Below, one piece after another: positions 58,197-64,000 of a DNA stretch of 64,000 bases. The notes below the pieces were generated by a model. The model did not search any database. It saw only the letters and a list, made by a program, of their open reading frames with translations, and was not told the DNA's origin. The first letter of the stretch is position 1. Every line of letters begins with the position of its first letter. Position numbers and translations under genes: made by a program. The stretch comes from Brevibacillus fluminis (GTDB lineage Bacteria > Bacillota > Bacilli > Brevibacillales > Brevibacillaceae): assembly GCF_003710825.1 (NCBI RefSeq), contig NZ_RHHQ01000023.1, positions 1 to 64,000 of the forward strand. Reading direction: 5' to 3'.

Positions 58197-59867
58197 TTAC
58201 GCGGTCGTGTCCGCGTCGGCATCGGCATTTGCCAGCCTGTACTGGGCGACCGCCATTTCCCGCAGCTTGTATTTCTGGATTTTGCCGGATGCGGTCATGG
58301 GATACTCGGTAACGATTGCGACGTAATGAGGGATTTTGTAACGGGCAATTTTCCCTTCGCAATACGCCTTTACTTCCTCCGGCGTAATGGCTTGGCCTTC
58401 CTTCACTTTCACGTAAGCTGCGACCTGCTCGCCGTATTTTTCATCCGGGACGCCAAAGACCTGCACGTCAAAAATATTCGGGTGGGTATAGAGGAATTGC
58501 TCGACTTCCAGCGGGTAAATGTTCTCCCCGCCGCGTATGATCATGTCCTTGAGTCTTCCGGTAATTTTTACATAGCCTTCTTCATCCATCGTCGCGAGGT
58601 CGCCGGTGTGCAGCCATCCTTCTGCGTCGATCGCTTTAGCGGTCGCCTCGGGCATTTTGTAATATCCTTTCATCGTATGGATGCCGCGCGAGCACAATTC
58701 GCCCTGCACATCTGGCCCAACCTCATCGCCGGTCACAGGATCGATGATTTTTACCTCTGTATTGGCAAGCACTCTGCCGACTGTCGTCACGCGCCGCTCA
58801 ATGCTGTCATCTACGCGGGTTTGGGTAATAACGGGTGATGATTCCGTTTGGCCATACGCGATCGTAATTTCGCGAATGCCCATGCTGTCCACCACTTTTT
58901 TCATGACTTCAATCGGGCAAGGGGAACCAGCCATGATCCCTGTCCGCAGCGAGGTCAGGTCAAAGTCAGCAAACCTCGGGTGATTCAATTCGGAGATGAA
59001 CATCGTTGGCACTCCGTACAGTGCGGTACATTTTTCTTGCTGCACTGCCTCCAGCACTTTCAGCGGGTCAAATGTAATCAGCGGCACCATTGCAGCGCCA
59101 GTGGCGACCGCAGCCAATGTCCCCATCGAGCAGCCGAAGCAATGGAAAAACGGTACCGGGATGCAGATTTTATCGTCATTCGTGATGTTTTGCGCACCCG
59201 CTACATTCACGGCGTTATTCACAAGATTTTGATGAGTGAGCATCACGCCCTTCGGGAAACCGGTCGTTCCAGATGTGTACTGCATGTTGATTACCTCATC
59301 GGGTGTCAAGCTGCGCTGTCTTTCCAGCAGCTTTTCATCGGAAACGGCATCGCCCAAACGAATCAAATCTTGCCAGCTGAACATGCCCACCCGCGGCTGA
59401 TCACCAATATAAATGACATTTTTCAAAAGCGGCAGCCGCTCGGCACGGAGTGAGCCAGGTTCAGCTTCCGTAAGCTCCGGACAAATCTCTTGCAGCATGT
59501 CCACATAGTTGGCATCGCGATACCCTTCAATCAAAAGGATCGTGGTTGCATCGGAATTACGCAGTAAATACTCCAGCTCGTGAGTGCGGTAATTGGTATT
59601 GACCGTCACAAGCACGGCACCCATTTTGGCGGATGCGAATTGAGCGATAACCCATTCCGGTACGTTGGTCGCCCAAATCGCGATGTTTTCGCCTTTTTGG
59701 ATTCCCAACTGTATGAGCCCTTTTGCAGCTTGGTCGCATTCGGCCTGAAATTGCTTGTACGTATACCGTAGGTTGCGCTCAGGATAAACGACCGCTTCTT
59801 TCTCCGGGTACATCCCGGTGGTTTCGTCGAGTAGATCGCCAATTGTCGAGGTAATAATCGTTGCCAT
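58197..59867 (-). CDS. AMP-dependent acyl-CoA synthetase (YngI-like)
   Basis: A 556-residue adenylate-forming ligase activating a carboxylic acid as acyl-AMP and then acyl-CoA. It has the P-loop YTSGTTGFPKG near residue 196, the A5-type YGQTES near residue 345, the A7/A8 TGDLATMDEEGYVKITGRLKDMIIRGGENIYP near residue 425 (described in pieces: TGDLATMDEEGY, GRLKDMIIRGGENIYP), and the catalytic lysine in MTASGKIQKYKLRE near residue 530. The layout matches YngI-type medium- or branched-chain acyl-CoA ligases. The C-terminal tail ADADADTT is unusual and probably disordered. Confidence 0.9.
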   Translation of the reverse strand: MATIITSTIGDLLDETTGMYPEKEAVVYPERNLRYTYKQFQAECDQAAKGLIQLGIQKGENIAIWATNVPEWVIAQFASAKMGAVLVTVNTNYRTHELEYLLRNSDATTILLIEGYRDANYVDMLQEICPELTEAEPGSLRAERLPLLKNVIYIGDQPRVGMFSWQDLIRLGDAVSDEKLLERQRSLTPDEVINMQYTSGTTGFPKGVMLTHQNLVNNAVNVAGAQNITNDDKICIPVPFFHCFGCSMGTLAAVATGAAMVPLITFDPLKVLEAVQQEKCTALYGVPTMFISELNHPRFADFDLTSLRTGIMAGSPCPIEVMKKVVDSMGIREITIAYGQTESSPVITQTRVDDSIERRVTTVGRVLANTEVKIIDPVTGDEVGPDVQGELCSRGIHTMKGYYKMPEATAKAIDAEGWLHTGDLATMDEEGYVKITGRLKDMIIRGGENIYPLEVEQFLYTHPNIFDVQVFGVPDEKYGEQVAAYVKVKEGQAITPEEVKAYCEGKIARYKIPHYVAIVTEYPMTASGKIQKYKLREMAVAQYRLANADADADTTA

Positions 59868-60040
59868 ACACGTCCTCCTGTCACCATGATCTTAGGGAAA
59901 ACCTTTGAATTTCTCACCGGGATGCACTGGTTGAATACGTTACGATAACAGATTCTGCAGAAAGGGTTCCCTCCCTTCTTTTTAGAATAATCTGACAAAG
60001 TTACAAATCTGTTTCTACATCCATCACTTCGATAAATGAA

Positions 60041-60079
60041 GGAAGAGCCCCGATGGGAACGTTCCCACAGGGCTCTTCC
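60041..60079. terminator. Hairpin after the RDD gene
   Basis: GGAAGAGCCC and GGGCTCTTCC form a ten-base stem enclosing a perfect GGGAACGTTCCC palindrome. The T-run is weak on the minus strand. Confidence 0.6.
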
Positions 60080-60095
60080 TTTCCAAGCCATGACA

Positions 60096-60521
60096 TTATG
60101 GTTTGTCGCTCGTCACATACGTTCCTGCGATGAAATCATGGATCGACCGTTTATCCTGCCGTACGCCTACCATGATCGCACTGACGATCAATCCGATCCC
60201 GAGCGTAATCACGTACACGAGGGAGGCTACAAGCCCGCGAAGCAGCATCGTGCCGATCCCGACCTTTTCACCATTCATCTTCGCGATACGGATGCCCGCA
60301 ATCCTTTTACCGATCGTGTATCCACTCCACAAAACAGGGACGAGCAACGAATATAAGTACGAGAGCGCATTTGTGAACGGTTCATCCTTCTCCCAATCGC
60401 CTGTAATCAGGTACGAGATAAGTGAAAGTGGAACGCCAATGATGATCCCGTCTAACAAATTCGCGCCGAGTCGACGCCAGAATCCAACCGGGTTGCTCGG
60501 AATCTGAGGCAAGCTTTCCAT
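60096..60521 (-). CDS. RDD-family membrane protein
   Basis: A 141-residue protein with the RDD signature GFWRRLGANLLDGIIIGVPLS at residues 15-35, then helices ALSYLYSLLVPVLWSGYTI, GIRIAK (the typical turn), and LVYVITLGIGLIVSAIMV, ending RSIHDFIAGTYV. Some RDD proteins are Na+/H+ or stress transporters, but function cannot be inferred here. ATG at 60521; a GTG six codons earlier is an alternative. Confidence 0.85.
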   Translation of the reverse strand: MESLPQIPSNPVGFWRRLGANLLDGIIIGVPLSLISYLITGDWEKDEPFTNALSYLYSLLVPVLWSGYTIGKRIAGIRIAKMNGEKVGIGTMLLRGLVASLVYVITLGIGLIVSAIMVGVRQDKRSIHDFIAGTYVTSDKP

Positions 60522-60561
60522 ATGATGATCACTCTCCACTCATCTGATTTGTAGCCCACTA

Positions 60562-61353
60562 CTATCCATTTAATGGATAAGCGGTTTTGGATATGACTTG
60601 TTCACGGAATAAAAAATGAATTTCTTGCATCCGGTTCGGTAAAGCAGGATGCGTGGACAGCTTTTCCGCCAGCCAGACAAAGAAGCCGCGTTCTTGCTGA
60701 GTTTGATGCAAATACTCCTCCCGATCCACCTGCCGGTAGAGTGCCTTGCCGATAGCCAAAATGGTCAAACCATTTATTGCAGCTTCAGGATTTCCTGTAT
60801 AATAGGCTGCCATCCGGTCGCACGTATATTCGCATGCACGAGAATACGCCTCCCCGACAAACGGAATCCACATTGCCGGTAAAATGAAGAGGTGCTTGCC
60901 AATATGGTTTCGTTTGATGTGCGCCAGCTCGTGTGCGATCACGTAGTCGAGTTCATCGTTTGCACCAGAATTGATCAAGTCGAACATATCCGAATAGAGC
61001 ACGACCATATTTCTACCGAAAAAGCGTGTGGCGAATGCGTTAAGCTGACCGCCCGACTCCAGCACATACACATCGGGCATGACTGTAAGCCCCATGCGAA
61101 CCGCCAGATCTTTCGTCCGCTCATAGACCTCAGGGAACTGGCGCGCTGTGAGGCGGACGCCATTTTTGCGGATCGTTGCCATGCTGATCGCATGGTAAAA
61201 CAATGGCAGCAAAAACAGAACCGCCAGCACCGCGATCCCGACGATAGAAATGATCAGATACAGATAACCGATGACGCTCACAATCGCACAGATGGTGAAA
61301 TAACTTTTTTCATTTCGGTGCAAGAGCAGTTTTTCCTTTTCCACTCCATTCAT
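60562..61353 (-). CDS. M48-family membrane zinc metallopeptidase
   Basis: A 263-residue peptidase related to HtpX/Ste24. The catalytic site is YVIAHELAHIKRNH near residue 134 (HExxH with a nearby Glu in GEAYSRACEYTCDRMAA near residue 165). Two membrane helices lie at the N terminus (FTICAIVSVIGYLYLIISI and AVLAVLFLLPLFYHAI). It probably degrades membrane or envelope proteins; substrates unknown. ATG at 61353 is preceded by AAGGAGGTG. Confidence 0.88.
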   Translation of the reverse strand: MNGVEKEKLLLHRNEKSYFTICAIVSVIGYLYLIISIVGIAVLAVLFLLPLFYHAISMATIRKNGVRLTARQFPEVYERTKDLAVRMGLTVMPDVYVLESGGQLNAFATRFFGRNMVVLYSDMFDLINSGANDELDYVIAHELAHIKRNHIGKHLFILPAMWIPFVGEAYSRACEYTCDRMAAYYTGNPEAAINGLTILAIGKALYRQVDREEYLHQTQQERGFFVWLAEKLSTHPALPNRMQEIHFLFREQVISKTAYPLNG

Positions 61354-61469
61354 TGGGTACTGACACCTCCTTTCTCGTAACAGGCCTTCAAAAAAATGTA
61401 ACTTCATGCCAAGCACGATCTATTTTCCGTTTATTTCCGAATCTTGTCAATCCATTATCCAACAAAAGG

Positions 61470-61502
61470 AAAAAACCCGTCCGCTCATGCAGACAGGCTT
61501 TT
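61470..61502 (-). terminator. Terminator after the DUF4870 gene
   Basis: On the minus strand GCC-GTC-GC pairs imperfectly with GC-GAC-GG-C around a short loop, followed by T6. Confidence 0.6.
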
Positions 61503-61524
61503 TGTCGCTAATGCTTGCCATTCC

Positions 61525-61827
61525 TTACACTCCACCGAGGAACGGGTAGTGGAAACGTCGTCCCGACAACGAATAAATGATACCTTTGATTGGATAGTAA
61601 ATCCCCATCAAGCCGAAAACGATCAAGAACGGAATTCCGATGATGATATAGGAAAACATGATCGAAATTCCAATCAATACGCTCATGATAATGTGGAACA
61701 GCAGCGCTTGCAGCGCCATGCTTTTCACCGTTCGATCGCTCATTAACAACCAGACGATCAGCGGAACTAGGATTGGCGCAAAAAATGCACTCGCATGCGT
61801 GATCGCCTTTACCCCGTTATGATCCAT
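61525..61827 (-). CDS. DUF4870 membrane protein
   Basis: A 100-residue protein with three helices (AITHASAFFAPILVPLIVWLL, LQALLFHIIMSVLIGISIM, IIGIPFLIVFGLMGIYYPIKG), matching the DUF4870 (Tic20-like) pattern including the basic C-terminal end RRFHYPFLGG. Function unknown. It follows the 79-residue membrane-protein gene at a 125-base distance and ends in its own terminator. Confidence 0.82.
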   Translation of the reverse strand: MDHNGVKAITHASAFFAPILVPLIVWLLMSDRTVKSMALQALLFHIIMSVLIGISIMFSYIIIGIPFLIVFGLMGIYYPIKGIIYSLSGRRFHYPFLGGV

Positions 61828-61952
61828 AAAACTTCCTCCTTGGCTAACTCAATCTGTTGGTACAATCATAGCATGCCATTATGTATGGAGCATACCGACA
61901 ATCGATTGATTGCAAGCTCCGTCTTGAGGAGGAGAGCGCTCGGCCCATGAAC

Positions 61953-62192
61953 CTAGAAATACCAGCGATTGACGAAATAATAACTAACGAAAAAAACGAC
62001 GACCGAAACGCTCATGAGCGTCACGCCGACACGCACACGCCCTTGGAAAATCCGCATGAAGCCTAAGCAAAAGACAGAACCAAGCCCCAGAAAAATGAAC
62101 ACGCCATACAAAAACAACTCCCAGGGAAGTACCTTAAAGTCAACCTCTCCCACGATTCCTTGCTCCTTTCCGATTGCGGCGATAGTGGGCAA
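61953..62192 (-). CDS. Uncharacterised 79-residue membrane protein
   Basis: Two membrane helices (LFLYGVFIFLGLGSVFCLGFM and VGVTLMSVSVVVFFVSYYFV) with a short soluble N terminus. No family recognised. The ATG is preceded by GGAAAGGAGCA, a usable ribosome site. Confidence 0.6.
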   Translation of the reverse strand: MPTIAAIGKEQGIVGEVDFKVLPWELFLYGVFIFLGLGSVFCLGFMRIFQGRVRVGVTLMSVSVVVFFVSYYFVNRWYF

Positions 62193-62316
62193 GCACGAGC
62201 ATAACCTGCTTGTACCAACAATGAAACCGCTTCCTACCAGCTTTTTGCAACAAGGTAATCATACACGAATCAGGCCCTTTTCATCTACCTATCCTTGATT
62301 TTGTCACATTCTTCAC

Positions 62317-63168
62317 TCACATACGTCCGCTTTCCTCTGTCAGATTTGAATTTTCCTCAAAATGAACCGGATACTTGACCTCCGCCTTGTTTTTCATCAA
62401 ATGCTCCACCTTGACGGTTTTTCCCGTCCGTTTTTCCACCATATGCCGCCATAGCTCATTTGTCCGGTATGTTTTATCCTGTTCCCTCAGAAAATGGTGA
62501 TTCCGTTCTTCGATATGGTACGCATACGGCCACTCGCGATCGGAGACAATTTTTCCTTTTAGATGCTGATCTGTCATCCAGACCAAAAGCTGGAACGTTT
62601 GATCGGTCGGATTGTAGAAGCGCAAGTCCACATAATTATAGAAGACGCTAGCCCCACTGCCGAATGGCAGCACACGCTGATCGTCGGGAAACGGGTCAAA
62701 GTTGTGATGATGGCGCTCGCTGATCTGCAATGGCGTATGCAAAGCCATCCAGTACAGTAGATTGGCCATCTGGCAGAGCCCGCCGCCAACTCCGGTGATG
62801 ACCTTGCCTTGGGACAAAAGCATCCCTTCAATAAACCCTCTTCGTTTGGTCGGCTTCCCGACGCGCCGCCAGAAGGAAAACGTCTCTCCCGGCCTGATGA
62901 GAAGCCCGTCAAGCTGCTCGATCGCAAGCTTGAGGTTGACGATTTTATTTTCTTGCAATTGTGGATCGGCATTGCCCAGCTTCCGGCGTAAGAGCGATTG
63001 ATGCTTTTTGCAGGAATGCGGAAGCAGCGCTTGGGAGACGTCTTCGGCAAATTTTGTCCGGCACACCAGGTCGCTGCATGTGCGCGCAAGCTGCTTTTGT
63101 TTGATGCGCGTGTGATAAAAAATGGGGTGGACTTGCGATAATTTCAATGGGACTCCCGCCTTTACCAA
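62317..63168 (-). CDS. VanW-family protein
   Basis: A 283-residue VanW domain protein: IEQLDGLLIRPGETFSFWRRVGK near residue 85, GVGGGLCQMANLLYWMAL near residue 128 and DLRFYNPTDQTFQLLVWM near residue 178. VanW domains are common in sporeformers and are thought to bind or handle peptidoglycan; only one branch accompanies vancomycin resistance clusters, and no vanA/H/X gene is here. No signal peptide is evident, so its location is uncertain. Confidence 0.85.
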   Translation of the reverse strand: MVKAGVPLKLSQVHPIFYHTRIKQKQLARTCSDLVCRTKFAEDVSQALLPHSCKKHQSLLRRKLGNADPQLQENKIVNLKLAIEQLDGLLIRPGETFSFWRRVGKPTKRRGFIEGMLLSQGKVITGVGGGLCQMANLLYWMALHTPLQISERHHHNFDPFPDDQRVLPFGSGASVFYNYVDLRFYNPTDQTFQLLVWMTDQHLKGKIVSDREWPYAYHIEERNHHFLREQDKTYRTNELWRHMVEKRTGKTVKVEHLMKNKAEVKYPVHFEENSNLTEESGRM

Positions 63169-63296
63169 ATAAATGGCTTCTCTATTACATAGACGTTTTC
63201 AAAATTCCACACGTTTCGCAAATGGGTCCACTTTCTTCTCCATCATTTTTACACATCTGCAAGTAATCTCCTGCTAAATGCGCTGCCTTTCACAGT

Positions 63297-63331
63297 CAAA
63301 AAAAGAGGCATCCGCCCATCGCGAATGCCTC
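63297..63331 (-). terminator. Terminator after the APC transporter gene
   Basis: GAGGCAT-CGC pairs with GCG-ATGCCTC and is followed on the minus strand by T6. Confidence 0.85.
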
Positions 63332-63344
63332 CTGTTTCTATTTT

Positions 63345-64000
63345 TTATTTTTCCAGTCGATAAGGAACGGTCGCGATGGTGATGTCGCGACGAGCGAACA
63401 AATACGCCCGGATTTGCAAGCTGGTTTGGTTGTGCAAGAAGTGATGCCACCATTTTTTCACGATGAATTGCGGAATCATGATCGTGACATGATCGGTTGC
63501 CGCCCGTTTCCATTCGACGGTGTCGATGAACTTAACTAGTGGGCGGATGATGCTGCGGTAGCGCGAGCGCAATACGATCAGACGCACACCCGGATTCCAC
63601 TCTTCCCATCGTTGCTCCATCTTTTCGACAGATTCATCATCAAAGCCGACATAGACGGCCACGACGTTATTTGTGAGTGATTTGGCATAACCGATTGTTT
63701 CAGACACGACCGTCGTGATCCCTGCCACCGGAATCACGATCACACTGCCGCTGACGACCGGCTTCTCCGTCGCGATATCGAGCTTGAGCTGCTGCGCGAT
63801 ATCCTGGTAATGCCGGTTGATTTTAAGGAAAATGAAGATGACAGCAGGTAAGAAAAGAAAGACCATCCACACCTGTGAAAACTTCGTCACGATGAAAATC
63901 AATGTGATCGTGAGCGTCGTCAGCATGCCCAACGTGTTGATGCAGAATGGAAGCACCCAGCCCGCTGTTTTTTTCGTAAACCAGCGTTTCATCATTCCGG
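63345..64000 (-). CDS. APC-superfamily transporter, KimA-like, 3' part only
   Basis: The last ~218 residues of a longer protein; the frame continues beyond the window edge, so the first visible methionines are internal. Two membrane helices (LPFCINTLGMLTTLTITLIFI and VWMVFLFLPAVIFIFLKIN) precede a cytoplasmic C-terminal domain (SGSVIVIPVAGITTVVSETIGYAKSL, AVYVGFDDESVEKMEQRW), the layout of KimA (formerly YdaO), a c-di-AMP-controlled potassium importer. The C-terminal domain binds c-di-AMP in KimA. A generic APC amino-acid permease is less likely because of this domain. Confidence 0.78.
   Translation of the reverse strand, partial: GMMKRWFTKKTAGWVLPFCINTLGMLTTLTITLIFIVTKFSQVWMVFLFLPAVIFIFLKINRHYQDIAQQLKLDIATEKPVVSGSVIVIPVAGITTVVSETIGYAKSLTNNVVAVYVGFDDESVEKMEQRWEEWNPGVRLIVLRSRYRSIIRPLVKFIDTVEWKRAATDHVTIMIPQFIVKKWWHHFLHNQTSLQIRAYLFARRDITIATVPYRLEK

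Noticed and set aside
62317..63168. Vancomycin resistance cluster based on the VanW protein
   Set aside because: No vanH, vanA or vanX-type ligase or dipeptidase is nearby, and VanW domains are common outside resistance clusters.
1..64000. tRNA, rRNA, CRISPR arrays, insertion sequences, prophage or integron remnants
   Set aside because: None were seen on inspection of both strands; no transposase or integrase-like reading frame and no regular spaced repeats.

Overview
The window is chromosomal DNA from a spore-forming member of the Bacillales, most like Brevibacillus or another Paenibacillaceae genus. The genus is inferred from gene content and order, not from a database match. Spo0A, SpoIVB and all eight SpoIIIA proteins are present. 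Gene order largely follows the Bacillus subtilis stretch mntR-yqhO-yqhP-yqhQ-yqhR-yqhS-yqhT-efp-yqhV-spoIIIA-accBC-yqhY-nusB-folD-xseAB-ispA-dxs-yqxC-ahrC-recN-spoIVB-spo0A, then yqzF-bkdR-bkd. Most genes are on the minus strand, so this stretch reads right to left. I saw no tRNA, rRNA, CRISPR array, insertion sequence or prophage.

Layout. 1-8.4 kb: a branched-chain 2-oxoacid dehydrogenase operon (bcd-lpdV-bkdAA-bkdAB-bkdB) behind a sigma-54 promoter with palindromic activator sites, its activator bkdR, and divergent yqzF. 8.7-11.3 kb: an overlapping envelope trio (SteA-like protein, family 2 glycosyltransferase, MraY/WecA-like transferase). 11.4-20.7 kb: an accessory stretch with a Tat-type phosphoesterase, a carbonic anhydrase, an ATGA-chained acetyltransferase operon, an LD-carboxypeptidase, a COG0523 GTPase, small membrane proteins, an SOS-boxed pair of YolD-like genes, and a NADAR gene coupled to the remnant of a macro-domain gene. 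20.8-37.6 kb: spo0A, spoIVB, recN, argR, nadK, tlyA, dxs, ispA, xseB, xseA, folD, a TsaD paralogue, nusB, amaP and asp23-type genes, accC and accB. 37.8-43.2 kb: the spoIIIA operon. 43.3-54.4 kb: the yqh block down to mntR, interrupted by namA, a sulfolactate pair (comA-comB) with a DUF441 gene, and a lipoprotein gene. 54.5-64 kb: a YkvI-like carrier, a putative aminoglycoside adenylyltransferase, mntH with two MntR-type boxes, an acyl-CoA ligase, several envelope proteins, a VanW protein and the 3' part of a KimA-type potassium transporter cut by the window edge.

The genes combine isoprenoid, folate and fatty-acid housekeeping with the core sporulation machinery. Promoter-like elements can be read for sigma-54 (bkd), sigma-H with 0A boxes (spo0A), forespore sigma-F/G (spoIVB), sigma-E (spoIIIA), tentatively sigma-K (comA), LexA (YolD pair) and MntR (mntH). 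The least ordinary items are the macro-remnant/NADAR arrangement, the SOS-controlled overlapping YolD pair, the SteA-glycosyltransferase-PNPT trio and a 28-residue micro-ORF chained by ATGA overlaps to two downstream genes. No intergenic stretch exceeds 300 bases.
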